Assembly (NCBI GenBank): GCA_964400515.1
Contig: CAYNTJ010000001.1
Location: forward strand, 304,998 to 368,997
Direction of reading: 5' to 3'
Length of the DNA stretch: 64,000 nt
Source: JAAYHV01 sp964400515
Lineage (GTDB): Bacteria > Bacillota > Clostridia > Peptostreptococcales > Anaerovoracaceae
In this document: positions 50,968 through 59,114 of the stretch, piece by piece
How positions within the stretch are numbered: the first letter of the stretch is position 1
Layout: each line of letters opens with the position of its first letter
Program-made: the position numbers and the translations under genes
The notes under the pieces: model-generated
Database searches by the model: none
Told to the model about the DNA's origin: nothing
What the model saw: only the letters and a program-made list of their open reading frames with translations

Positions 50968-52277
50968 TGTCTATAGCCGTACTATTCATATCATTATTTG
51001 TTTTACTTTTAATAGGCGTTCCTGTTGGCTTTGCCATAGGTGGAGCAACCATGCTTTCGATGTTTTTAACATCTGATTTAAATATGATAATAAATTCCCA
51101 ATATTGTTACAGTGGAATTTTCTCATTCACAGTTATGGCAATACCGTTTTTCATGCTGGCAGGTTTAATAATGTCAACCGGGGGCATAGCGAAACGTATA
51201 GTCAACTTCGCTTCGGCACTTATTAATTTCGTAAATGGTGCCATCGGTTGTGTGACAGTTATAGCTTGCATGTTTTTTGGAGCTCTTTCCGGTTCAGGTA
51301 TGGCTACAACTTCTGCCATAGGTGGCATGATGATACCTGAAATGAAGCGCAAAGGATATGATCCTGCTTATGCCGCTACCATCGTATGTTTCGGAGGAAT
51401 CGTAGGCCCAATAATACCACCTAGCTTATCCTTTGTTTTATATGGTGCCTCTACGGGAGTTTCAATTTCACAACTATTTTTGGCAGGAATACTGCCCGGC
51501 ATATTAATTGGTATAATTTTCGTAATTGCCAATATAGCCATGTGCACCGCCAGTGGAACGGATCCCAGAAAGGCAAAAAAAGAAACCGTGGATGTTCCAA
51601 TGCTACAATCCATGGCTAACAGAATAATTGAGATAGGCAAAGCCACTAAGGATGGTTTCTGGGCGCTCTTATCGCCTGTAATCATATTAGGCGGTATTTA
51701 TTCAGGGGTTTTTACACCCACAGAAGCAGCCTGTATTTCAGTGGTTTATTCAATAATAATAAGTTTATTTGTATATAAGGATTTGGACTTAAAAGGTTTA
51801 TACAATGTGTTTTTAGACACCGCGGTATTAAATGGTATCACATCATTTTTATTGGGTTATTCCACAGTATTTTCCACATTTATGACCTTTGAAAAAGTGC
51901 CGCAAATGATAACGGAATTCTTAACCGGTGTATCCGATAACCCATATGTGGTTTTAATGTTTGTAAATATTATCCTTCTTATTGTGGGATGCTTCTTAGA
52001 TACCGTCCCCGCCATAATAGTTATGGCGCCTATGCTCATGCCAACGGTGGAAGCTTTAGGTATTAATCCAATACATTTCGGAGTTGTAATGGCTGTAAAT
52101 CTAGCCTTGGGACTTTGCTCCCCTCCGTATGGCTGCAATTTATTTGTGGGAGCTGCGGTGGCAAAGATAAAGATGGAAAGTATGTTTAAATACATAATAC
52201 CTCTATTTATAGTCGGTTTAATTGCCTTGGCTATTGTAACTTATGTTCCTTGGTTATCCCTTGTATTTATAAGCTAA
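50967..52277 (+). CDS. dctM: TRAP transporter large permease DctM
   Basis: This 436-residue membrane protein has about 12 helices and the DctM hallmarks: GVPVGFAIG near the start, GALSGSGMATTSAIGGMMIPEM, GGIVGPIIPPS and EAACISVVYS. It carries the Na+-coupled translocation path. It shares one base with dctQ. The operon ends in a hairpin that overlaps the stop of the convergent GNAT gene. Confidence 0.94.
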   Translation: MSIAVLFISLFVLLLIGVPVGFAIGGATMLSMFLTSDLNMIINSQYCYSGIFSFTVMAIPFFMLAGLIMSTGGIAKRIVNFASALINFVNGAIGCVTVIACMFFGALSGSGMATTSAIGGMMIPEMKRKGYDPAYAATIVCFGGIVGPIIPPSLSFVLYGASTGVSISQLFLAGILPGILIGIIFVIANIAMCTASGTDPRKAKKETVDVPMLQSMANRIIEIGKATKDGFWALLSPVIILGGIYSGVFTPTEAACISVVYSIIISLFVYKDLDLKGLYNVFLDTAVLNGITSFLLGYSTVFSTFMTFEKVPQMITEFLTGVSDNPYVVLMFVNIILLIVGCFLDTVPAIIVMAPMLMPTVEALGINPIHFGVVMAVNLALGLCSPPYGCNLFVGAAVAKIKMESMFKYIIPLFIVGLIALAIVTYVPWLSLVFIS

Positions 52278-52278
52278 A

Positions 52279-52306
52279 CAAAAGCTCTGTTTCAAACAGG
52301 GCTTTT
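52279..52306. terminator. Bidirectional terminator between dctM and the GNAT gene
   Basis: AAAGCTCTGTTT, two-base loop, AAACAGGGCTTT with one G-T pair, followed by T on the plus strand and overlapping the end of the convergent gene. Confidence 0.75.
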
Positions 52307-52771
52307 TAAGTGCTTAATATAAAATTTCATATCTTCCGAGGAATATCCCAATTTTGTATAAAATTCATATGCATCTTTGTTTGTATCCTCCGATTGGAAC
52401 TGGAACCTCTTATAACCTTCCTTAACAGCATATTCTTCAAGCTTATTCATAACTTCTTTACCATAGCCCCTACCCCTATAATCTTCAGTTATAAACAAAT
52501 CATCCAATATTAAACCCTTTCCATTGGACCAAACGCTGAATATGGTCATAAGATTTGCAAACCCTATGCATTTTCCTTCTTCGTTTTCTATCATAAAAAG
52601 TGTAATTAACTCTTTATTTTTTAAAGCCATGTCAAAGGTTTCCTCTAAAGCATTTCCCATAGGGCTATTCCAAAATCCATCATCCTTTATTTCATATTTC
52701 ATAAAAGCTTTATTTAGAGAAACCCAATTATCTTTATCCCTTAGATCGGCCTTTTTCAAATTTATTCTCAT
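52292..52771 (-). CDS. GNAT-family N-acetyltransferase
   Basis: This 159-residue acyltransferase has the acetyl-CoA loop in ITEDYRGRGYGKEVMNKLEEYA and the beta-5 to alpha-4 segment FQSEDTNKDAYEFYTKLGY. It transfers an acetyl group from acetyl-CoA to an amine; substrate unknown. It starts three bases after the stop of a 35-residue peptide gene that shares its AGAAGGAG region, so the pair is probably translationally coupled. Confidence 0.85.
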   Translation of the reverse strand: MRINLKKADLRDKDNWVSLNKAFMKYEIKDDGFWNSPMGNALEETFDMALKNKELITLFMIENEEGKCIGFANLMTIFSVWSNGKGLILDDLFITEDYRGRGYGKEVMNKLEEYAVKEGYKRFQFQSEDTNKDAYEFYTKLGYSSEDMKFYIKHLKSPV

Positions 52772-52774
52772 CTA

Positions 52775-52882
52775 TCATTTTCTCCTTCTGATTATTGCTC
52801 TAATTAAAAAATACAAAACCAACGCTATTATAATTGCATTAAATATCCATGGTCCTTGAAATGTAAACATTGAAAAATTCAT
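52775..52882 (-). CDS. 35-residue single-helix membrane peptide
   Basis: A short frame encodes a peptide with polar start MNFSMFTFQGPWIF, one hydrophobic helix NAIIIALVLYFLIRAII and a basic end RRRK, the usual layout of small membrane proteins. Its ATG follows AGGAGATTATTTAT with good spacing, and its stop lies three bases ahead of the GNAT start. It falls between the GH8 and GNAT genes on the same strand. Function is unknown; the site, spacing and topology are the evidence that it is real. Confidence 0.6.
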   Translation of the reverse strand: MNFSMFTFQGPWIFNAIIIALVLYFLIRAIIRRRK

Positions 52883-52895
52883 ATAAATAATCTCC

Positions 52896-54146
52896 TTAAT
52901 ATATTTTATTGCCTGTACCTACTATCAATACGAGCATTTTTAACGTGTTCCCATAATACCCATCATCCTTTATATCCCTATTTACTATATATTCATATAT
53001 AGCATCATACCAATCTTGATCTTTATCTAGGGATGCGCTTATTAATAGTGGTGCAATAAACGCCAAGCTTTCATAATCCGAATTTGGTAATGGTGTACCT
53101 ACCGGGCCATTTATAATATAATATCCCGCATTTAATTTTCCGGGGTTAATTTTTGTGGTTTCCTTTGTCCATTTTGAATAAGCTTTCAGGTAATAATCAT
53201 ATTGATCATCCTTGTCATAAAGGGAAAAGCTTCCTATTCTATATGGGGTTCTGCAAGCATTATAACCAAAATCTCCGTCATTTTCGGTTTCCAGTTTCTT
53301 ACCTAAAGCCGGCGTATATCCCTTTGGTGTACTTAATATAAAATCAGGTATAAGTCCCGTGTTTTCACTATAATCTGTAGTTATAGCGTTTAATATATTC
53401 CCTATTTCTTCAATTATACCATCCCATACATCTTCATTATCTTTATCAATTTCCTTAAATTTATACAAAGCATCCAATATAAAATCCGAGCTTCTAATCA
53501 AGTCGGAATGCTTAGAATACTTTAGTATGCTGTCCCCTACAAAAATATATTTCCCCTCTGATACCATATTTATTCTAAAGGCTTTTATTATTTCACCTGC
53601 CATACTAATGTAATCAAACTCTCCATCGGAACCCCAAAGCTCATCTGCCAATATCAAGCTGTAGGCAATATCAATATCCCCATCCGTTGCACTGCTGGCA
53701 TTATCAATGTTAATAATTTCTCCGTCATCACTAAATATCATCTGCCAACACATGAATTCATTAATTATCGATGATCTGTGCCGGTTATAGAATCTGATAA
53801 AATCATCATAGTCTTCTTTATAAATATCACTGTTTTTATTATCAATGTTTGCCATATTTACGAGTATAAGCATACCAAAACCATGGGCTTCAGATACTGT
53901 AGCGGTATTATCCCTATTTACGGAGTCCGCCTTCCAATAAACATATTTCCCACCGCTTGTATCATCTTTTCTAATATATGTATCATTCCACTCTTTATAA
54001 AACTTGATAATTTCGTTTTTTACTTCTTTTTTAGAATAATCACTTGGCCTTAAGCCCCTATAGGGGCTGAGTAAAGAACAACTACATAAACCAATGGACA
54101 TAAGCATAATAATTACTCCAATTCTTATTTTATCATAGCTTTTCAT
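52896..54146 (-). CDS. GH8-family glycoside hydrolase lipoprotein
   Basis: This 416-residue protein has a lipoprotein signal (IGLCSC, Cys near 20-22) and a GH8 (alpha/alpha)6 domain: TVSEAHGFGML carries the proposed acid Glu and SSATDGDIDIAYSLILADELWG the conserved Asp. Family members hydrolyse beta-1,4 glucan, xylan, chitosan or exopolysaccharide; the substrate here is unknown. No cellulose synthase gene is near. The ATG at 54146 follows GAGGAGATTTCAT; a longer frame to 54209 lacks a site. Confidence 0.85.
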   Translation of the reverse strand: MKSYDKIRIGVIIMLMSIGLCSCSLLSPYRGLRPSDYSKKEVKNEIIKFYKEWNDTYIRKDDTSGGKYVYWKADSVNRDNTATVSEAHGFGMLILVNMANIDNKNSDIYKEDYDDFIRFYNRHRSSIINEFMCWQMIFSDDGEIINIDNASSATDGDIDIAYSLILADELWGSDGEFDYISMAGEIIKAFRINMVSEGKYIFVGDSILKYSKHSDLIRSSDFILDALYKFKEIDKDNEDVWDGIIEEIGNILNAITTDYSENTGLIPDFILSTPKGYTPALGKKLETENDGDFGYNACRTPYRIGSFSLYDKDDQYDYYLKAYSKWTKETTKINPGKLNAGYYIINGPVGTPLPNSDYESLAFIAPLLISASLDKDQDWYDAIYEYIVNRDIKDDGYYGNTLKMLVLIVGTGNKIY

Positions 54147-54224
54147 ATGAAATCTCCTCGTATTATATATATAATATTTTACCATATAAAAGATATCATG
54201 CAAAGCCAAGTTAAATATAAAAAA

Positions 54225-54244
54225 ACACCGGCAGTGCCGGTGTT
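54225..54244 (-). terminator. Terminator after tsf
   Basis: AACACCGGCA and TGCCGGTGTT (minus-strand reading) with a tight loop, followed by a T run. Confidence 0.85.
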
Positions 54245-54255
54245 AAATTTATTTA

Positions 54256-55170
54256 TTATTGTCCTAATTGTGCTGCTACTTCTGCCGCGAAATCTTCGCT
54301 CTTCTTTTCGATTCCTTCGCCAACTTCGTATCTTACCATTTCTACTACTTTCATTGACTTACCGGCTTCCTTAGCTACTGTGTCCACATATTGCTTAACA
54401 GTAAGTTCACTATTTTTAACGAATTTCTGCTCTACCAGGCAAACTTCTTTAAGCTCTTTTTTTATCTTTCCTTCAACGATTTTCTCAACCATTTCAGGTT
54501 TTTTGCCTTCATTAAGAACCAATTGTGTCATGATTTCCTTTTCTTTTTCAAGATACTCGGTATCCACTTGGCTTTCGTCTAAGAACTTAGGATTCATTGA
54601 TGCCACTTGCATAGCAACATCTTTTCCTACAACTGCAACCTCATCCTTTGTGGCTTCAGTTTCAATGCCTATTATTACTCCGATATTACCTCCGCCATGA
54701 GCATATCCGGAATATACAACACCCTCAGATGCCAATTTTTTAAATCTTCTCACATTTAAATTTTCGCCTATTTTAGCGATTTTATTGTTTAAAGCATCTT
54801 TAACTGTTCCTTCATTTTCATAAGATGATTCCATGAATTTTTCCAAAGATTCATCCTCGGCAGAAAGTGCAATTTCTGCTAATTTTTCCACAAAGCCTAC
54901 AAATTCTTCATTCTTTGCCACAAAGTCAGTTTCAGAATTAACTTCCACCAACGCTGCCTTTTTACCATCTTCGGAAAAAGCAAGCTTAACTAATCCCTCT
55001 GCAGCTATTCTATCTGCTTTTTTCGCTGCTTTTGATAATCCTTTTTCCCTTAAGATTTCAATAGCCTTTTCCATATTTCCATCAGCTTCTACCAAAGCCT
55101 TTTTACAATCCATCATTCCGGAGCCTGTTGTTTCACGAAGCTCCTTTACCATTTGTGCAGTTACTGCCAT
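54256..55170 (-). CDS. tsf: Translation elongation factor Ts
   Basis: This 304-residue factor exchanges GDP on EF-Tu. It has the N-terminal UBA-like region ELRETTGSGMMDCKKALVEADGN, the TDF motif in SETDFVAKNE that contacts EF-Tu, and two core subdomains followed by a C-terminal module. It lies 15 bases downstream of rpsB in the universal rpsB-tsf order. Confidence 0.98.
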   Translation of the reverse strand: MAVTAQMVKELRETTGSGMMDCKKALVEADGNMEKAIEILREKGLSKAAKKADRIAAEGLVKLAFSEDGKKAALVEVNSETDFVAKNEEFVGFVEKLAEIALSAEDESLEKFMESSYENEGTVKDALNNKIAKIGENLNVRRFKKLASEGVVYSGYAHGGGNIGVIIGIETEATKDEVAVVGKDVAMQVASMNPKFLDESQVDTEYLEKEKEIMTQLVLNEGKKPEMVEKIVEGKIKKELKEVCLVEQKFVKNSELTVKQYVDTVAKEAGKSMKVVEMVRYEVGEGIEKKSEDFAAEVAAQLGQ

Positions 55171-55185
55171 GTGTCTTCCTCCTTA

Positions 55186-55962
55186 TTATTCCTCAACAGC
55201 TTCTGAATCAGCTTCCTCTTCCATTACAGTTTCTTCGATTATTTCTTCTTCTGCTGCTTCTTCTGTTTCGTCAAAGCTTTCTCCTTGCTTTGCTTCAATG
55301 ATAGCATCTGCTATGCAGCTGGTAATCAATTTTACTGCCCTTATAGCATCATCATTTGCAGGAATTATATAGTCCACATCATCAGGATCACAGTTAGTAT
55401 CAACTATACCTACAACCGGAATTCCTAATATTCTGGCTTCTTTTACAGCAATCTTTTCTTTCTTAGGGTCAACAATGAATAATGCTCCGGGCATTCCCTT
55501 CATATCTCTGATACCGCCTAAGAATTTTTCCAATTTATCATGCTCAGCTCTCAGCTTAAGAACTTCTTTTTTTGATAGCTTTTCAAATGTGCCATCTGCT
55601 TCCATTTCTTCGATTTGGCTAAGACGTTTTATTCTTGCCCCAATTGTTTTGTAGTTTGTAAGCATTCCGCCCAACCATCTTTGGTTAACGTAATACATAT
55701 CACATCTTTTTGCTTCATCCACTATAGCTGCCTGAGCCTGCTTTTTTGTTCCAACAAAAAGTACCGGCTTGCCTGATTCTCCAACTTCTCTCATGAAGCT
55801 ATACGCTTCTTCAATTTTCTTAACAGTTTTTTGTAAATCTATTATATAGATTCCATTTCTTTCTGTGAAAATATATGGAGCCATTTTAGGGTTCCATCTT
55901 CTTGTTTGGTGACCAAAATGTACACCTGCTTCTAGTAATTGTTTCATTGAAATTACTGACAT
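55186..55962 (-). CDS. rpsB: Ribosomal protein S2
   Basis: This 258-residue 30S protein begins with the conserved MKQLLEAGVHFGHQTRRWNPKM and contains the GTKKQAQAAI and NQRWLGGMLTNY motifs. The C-terminus is an acidic extension (EEAAEEEIIEE). It is translated from an AGGAGGAAG site and may be autoregulated through the structured leader at 56001-56033. Confidence 0.98.
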   Translation of the reverse strand: MSVISMKQLLEAGVHFGHQTRRWNPKMAPYIFTERNGIYIIDLQKTVKKIEEAYSFMREVGESGKPVLFVGTKKQAQAAIVDEAKRCDMYYVNQRWLGGMLTNYKTIGARIKRLSQIEEMEADGTFEKLSKKEVLKLRAEHDKLEKFLGGIRDMKGMPGALFIVDPKKEKIAVKEARILGIPVVGIVDTNCDPDDVDYIIPANDDAIRAVKLITSCIADAIIEAKQGESFDETEEAAEEEIIEETVMEEEADSEAVEE

Positions 55963-56000
55963 TTTTCTTCCTCCTGGTTTTTAACTTCCACCACCTTACC

Positions 56001-56033
56001 TTTGATTGTAACCATTACGGCACCGCAATCAAA
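56001..56033 (-). promoter_or_regulatory. Candidate autoregulatory leader stem of rpsB
   Basis: TTTGATTG (56001-56008) and CAATCAAA (56026-56033) pair perfectly around a 17-base loop 39 bases before the rpsB start. Ribosomal-protein mRNAs often carry such a structure, but I do not recognise this as a known leader. Confidence 0.35.
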
Positions 56034-56094
56034 TAAAATGGCGTGCAAATTTAACTTAATTCGATATAATTTTCGAACTATCCTATTATATATA

Positions 56095-56124
56095 AAAAAA
56101 CCTTACATTGCAAGGCTTTTTTAC
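56095..56124 (-). terminator. Terminator after the CpXC gene
   Basis: AAAAAGCCTT and AAGGTTTTTT (minus-strand reading) around a short loop, ending in a T run, 12 bases past the stop. Confidence 0.75.
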
Positions 56125-56135
56125 TAATTATTTTA

Positions 56136-56786
56136 CTATTTCAAAAGTGATTTGGCCCAATCCGAATCAATAATCTCATAACGACCTTCTTTGTAAACAT
56201 TTCTGTTCACAAGTTCAAAATCAAAGCCCTTATAGACTTCCTGATCAAAGGGCACAGTCAATAAATTTCCTTCATCATCCTTGCATCCTATAAATGAAAA
56301 GTATTCTCCCCTATTATCATGGTTGTATAGTATTCTTTCCGGATTAATATCTCCCTTATCCTTCTCAATATCTTTCAACGCCTTCCTTTTGCACAGCTCC
56401 ATTGGTCTATCCTGCTTATGATTGCCGAAGATTACTATCTTTTCTATAAGTTCATCGCTACTGCCTACAATTCTGTATTTGGTAGGTTCCATCATATTGG
56501 GATGTTCAATATCGCTCAAATCATCATTTAATTCCCTTACCTGTTCGTTGTTATGATTAGGTATAAGATATATCATAAGATGCATATCCCTATCTTCATA
56601 TCTGCAGGGATATTCCAATTTGATTTCGCTTCCGCAATTATCGCATCTTATTTTAAACAATTCGTTTTTCATTATCATATCTTTTTCTTCGGGATGAAAA
56701 ACACCATCCACGCTGTCCCAAATCTTTATATCTAACTCCGCATCACAATTTGGGCATTTACTCATAGTTCTTCTTGTTATTGACAT
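56136..56786 (-). CDS. CpXC zinc-binding domain protein
   Basis: This 216-residue protein has the zinc pairs CPNCD near residue 11 and CDNCGSE near residue 49, with the CpXC-domain pattern FKIRCDNCGSEIKLEYPC. The rest is a charged alpha/beta region without further motif. Function is unknown. It follows dinB on the same strand, 17 bases away, so it probably belongs to that operon. Confidence 0.75.
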   Translation of the reverse strand: MSITRRTMSKCPNCDAELDIKIWDSVDGVFHPEEKDMIMKNELFKIRCDNCGSEIKLEYPCRYEDRDMHLMIYLIPNHNNEQVRELNDDLSDIEHPNMMEPTKYRIVGSSDELIEKIVIFGNHKQDRPMELCKRKALKDIEKDKGDINPERILYNHDNRGEYFSFIGCKDDEGNLLTVPFDQEVYKGFDFELVNRNVYKEGRYEIIDSDWAKSLLK

Positions 56787-56803
56787 ATTGACCTCTCTTT
56801 ATC

Positions 56804-58021
56804 TTATATTAATTGGGCAAACTTAATGGATTCCTTGCCATATTTTTCTCTAATTTCATCCATAGCTCTTTCTATGGCTTCTTCTCTTTCGGTTTCTTTT
56901 ATACTTTGTGTAAAGAAGCTTAACTGCTCATTTGTTTTTTCATCCTTAAGACCTATCCCCGTAATAGAAATAAGTCTGATGGGTTCGTATTTATCGTTTC
57001 CCAAATTATATTCCGTTGCATCGATTATATCCATAGCTATTCTTTTAATACTCTGGGCAGTATTTATACCATTATCCAATTTCCTCTGCCTTGATATGGT
57101 TTTGAAATAAGGGTTTTTTATCTCCACCTTAACTCCGCTGCATTTCATACCATACCTTCTAAGTCTAAATGCTACCAAATCAGATAGTCCCGTTACCGCC
57201 TTCAATATTTCTTCCCTTGTTTTTAAATTTTGAGCAAAGGTGATTCCGTTACCTACGGATTTTATCTTTTCCCTATTGCTGTATAATGAAACCGGGGATT
57301 CATCTTCGCCGTTTGCATATTTAATGAGCTCCGGCCCCGCCTTGCCAAGATATTCCTGTAAAAAATCCCTATTGCACAAGGCAAGCTCTCCAATGTTGTT
57401 TATTCCTATATTCCTTAGTTTTTCTGCGGTTTTAGCACCAACATAAAACATTTTTTCTATATTCATAGGCCAAATAATGGTCTTATAGTTATTTTCGCTT
57501 ATTATAGTCGTTGCATCCGGTTTTCTATATTCACTACCCATTTTAGCAAATATCTTATTATACGATACCCCGGCGGATAATGTTAATCCCAATTCGCTTT
57601 TTACTGTCCTTCTTATCTCATTGGCAATATCTGTTCCGTTACCGTAAAGCTTCTTACTGTGGGTAACATCAAGCCAAGACTCATCTATACTAAAGGGTTC
57701 CACCATATCGGTATATCTTAAATATATCTCATTTATATAATCACTATATTGCTTATATTTTTCATGGTGGGGTTCCACCAATTTTAAATCAGGACACTTC
57801 CTCATGGCGGACATAATGGTTTCTGCGGTAACAATGCCATATTTTTTTGCAATCTCATTTTTAGCCAAAATAATCCCATGGCGATTATTAGGATTACCTG
57901 CAACTGCCATGGGTTCATTTATTAATTCAGGGTGGTCCAATAGTTCAACAGATGCGAAATATCCATTCATATCGCAATGAAGTATAGTTCTTTTAGTCAA
58001 CAAATTTAACTGCCGTTCCAT
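56804..58021 (-). CDS. dinB: DNA polymerase IV (Y family)
   Basis: This 405-residue translesion polymerase has the first catalytic carboxylate in ILHCDMNGYFASVE and the second and third in FSIDESWLDVT, then the thumb and little-finger domains. Its start overlaps the YbjQ gene by 29 bases. The ATG at 58021 has only a weak site, but a later start would remove part of the palm. Confidence 0.94.
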   Translation of the reverse strand: MERQLNLLTKRTILHCDMNGYFASVELLDHPELINEPMAVAGNPNNRHGIILAKNEIAKKYGIVTAETIMSAMRKCPDLKLVEPHHEKYKQYSDYINEIYLRYTDMVEPFSIDESWLDVTHSKKLYGNGTDIANEIRRTVKSELGLTLSAGVSYNKIFAKMGSEYRKPDATTIISENNYKTIIWPMNIEKMFYVGAKTAEKLRNIGINNIGELALCNRDFLQEYLGKAGPELIKYANGEDESPVSLYSNREKIKSVGNGITFAQNLKTREEILKAVTGLSDLVAFRLRRYGMKCSGVKVEIKNPYFKTISRQRKLDNGINTAQSIKRIAMDIIDATEYNLGNDKYEPIRLISITGIGLKDEKTNEQLSFFTQSIKETEREEAIERAMDEIREKYGKESIKFAQLI

Positions 58022-58307
58022 ACACCATAACCTCTGCAGCAGTTTGCATTATAGCAGAAGTGGCGTATCTAATATTTATTACCGCATCGGCACCTAATCC
58101 TTCAGCTTCCTCGGCCATTCTTTTAGTAGCAAGCGCCCTGGCAGAATTCATCATCTCGTTGTAGGATTTTAATTCTCCTCCCACCATGGATTTTAATCCT
58201 TGGCCTATATCTTTACCTAAGTTTCTCGTTTGTATAGTGCTACCTTTTACTATACTAATCATTTCAAAATTTTTACCTGTAATATAATCAGTACTTACTA
58301 AGATCAT
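57993..58307 (-). CDS. YbjQ/UPF0145-family protein
   Basis: This 104-residue protein has the family pattern VSTDYITGKNFEMIS...GEL and GADAVINIRYATS. The fold binds metal or forms pentameric rings in structures, and the function remains unknown. I start at the ATG at 58307, 11 bases after AAGGAG; the GTG at 58316 is too close to the site. It overlaps both neighbours. Confidence 0.85.
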   Translation of the reverse strand: MILVSTDYITGKNFEMISIVKGSTIQTRNLGKDIGQGLKSMVGGELKSYNEMMNSARALATKRMAEEAEGLGADAVINIRYATSAIMQTAAEVMVYGTAVKFVD

Positions 58308-58509
58308 CCTCTTCACCGCTCCTTATTTCTTTAATTCTTTGAATTAACTCATATATAGTTGTGCCAATAAGGCCCAAAAATACCAATTCTATAATTATTT
58401 CCCATGCAAATGGCATTACCCCTGCCCCTAATATCAAATATGCATAGCCTATTTGTATTAATACAAGTATAATAGTTACTATTATCGGCGCTATAATTCT
58501 TTTATCCAT
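58288..58509 (-). CDS. Small two-helix membrane protein
   Basis: This 73-residue protein has two helices (about 7-30 and 34-54) and a charged tail EIRSGEEDDLSKY. I do not recognise a family. It overlaps the YbjQ gene by about 20 bases and is preceded by its own promoter. Confidence 0.7.
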   Translation of the reverse strand: MDKRIIAPIIVTIILVLIQIGYAYLILGAGVMPFAWEIIIELVFLGLIGTTIYELIQRIKEIRSGEEDDLSKY

Positions 58510-58535
58510 ATATATACCTCTATCCTTATATATTT

Positions 58536-58563
58536 ATTATACTTAAACACCCGTTTATTTCAA
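58536..58563 (-). promoter_or_regulatory. Promoter of the membrane protein-ybjQ-dinB genes
   Basis: Minus strand TTGAAA (58563-58558), 16 bases, TATAAT (58541-58536). Confidence 0.6.
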
Positions 58564-58569
58564 GTATTA

Positions 58570-59106
58570 TTAATCCCTTGCAGCGTCCAATATTTGATTT
58601 ATTTTGCTCTTATCAACTAAATCCACACCTTTTTCAAGACTTTCCATCATTATTTGTTGTTCGCTCTCATTTTCACCTTTTGAATCATTGTTCTTTTTCC
58701 CGCCAATTACCTTTTTAAGAATGCCAATAATCATTTTGTCAACCCCTGTTAACTTCTCGGGATCAAACGCCCCGGGCAAAACAAATAGTGGTGCAAGATT
58801 TAATGGCGCCTTAAAATTAATCTCTCTTAGCTGAATATAGTTTTCTTTGTTGTCTATGCTTAATCCAACGGCAAAAACCATCAGTTTTTTACCATCGATA
58901 TATTTATAATTTTTTCTTAGTTTATCAAGTCCGACAATACCGCCGCCTCTTACCCAGCCACCATAAATGATTTGTTCGTAAGCATTCAGTTTATCAAGAC
59001 AGTCCTTGTTATATTCAATAACATCACATTTTAATTCTTCACCAATCCATTCCGCATATTTCTTTGTGCTTCCCCTTTTGGAAGTATAAATAACCACCGT
59101 TTTCAT
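58570..59106 (-). CDS. Flavodoxin-domain protein
   Basis: This 178-residue protein has the FMN phosphate loop in IYTSKRGSTKKYAEWI and a GGWVRGGGI loop over the isoalloxazine ring, like the HemG-type flavodoxin_5 group. The C-terminal 35 residues are charged. It may serve as a low-potential electron carrier or menaquinone-linked oxidase; the family does not settle it. It follows pfkA by 8 bases. Confidence 0.8.
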   Translation of the reverse strand: MKTVVIYTSKRGSTKKYAEWIGEELKCDVIEYNKDCLDKLNAYEQIIYGGWVRGGGIVGLDKLRKNYKYIDGKKLMVFAVGLSIDNKENYIQLREINFKAPLNLAPLFVLPGAFDPEKLTGVDKMIIGILKKVIGGKKNNDSKGENESEQQIMMESLEKGVDLVDKSKINQILDAARD

Positions 59107-59114
59107 AAAAACTC

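Noticed and set aside
54833..55372. 179-residue Ser-rich frame antisense to tsf and rpsB
   Set aside because: Composition is that of a shadow of Glu/Lys-rich ribosomal genes.
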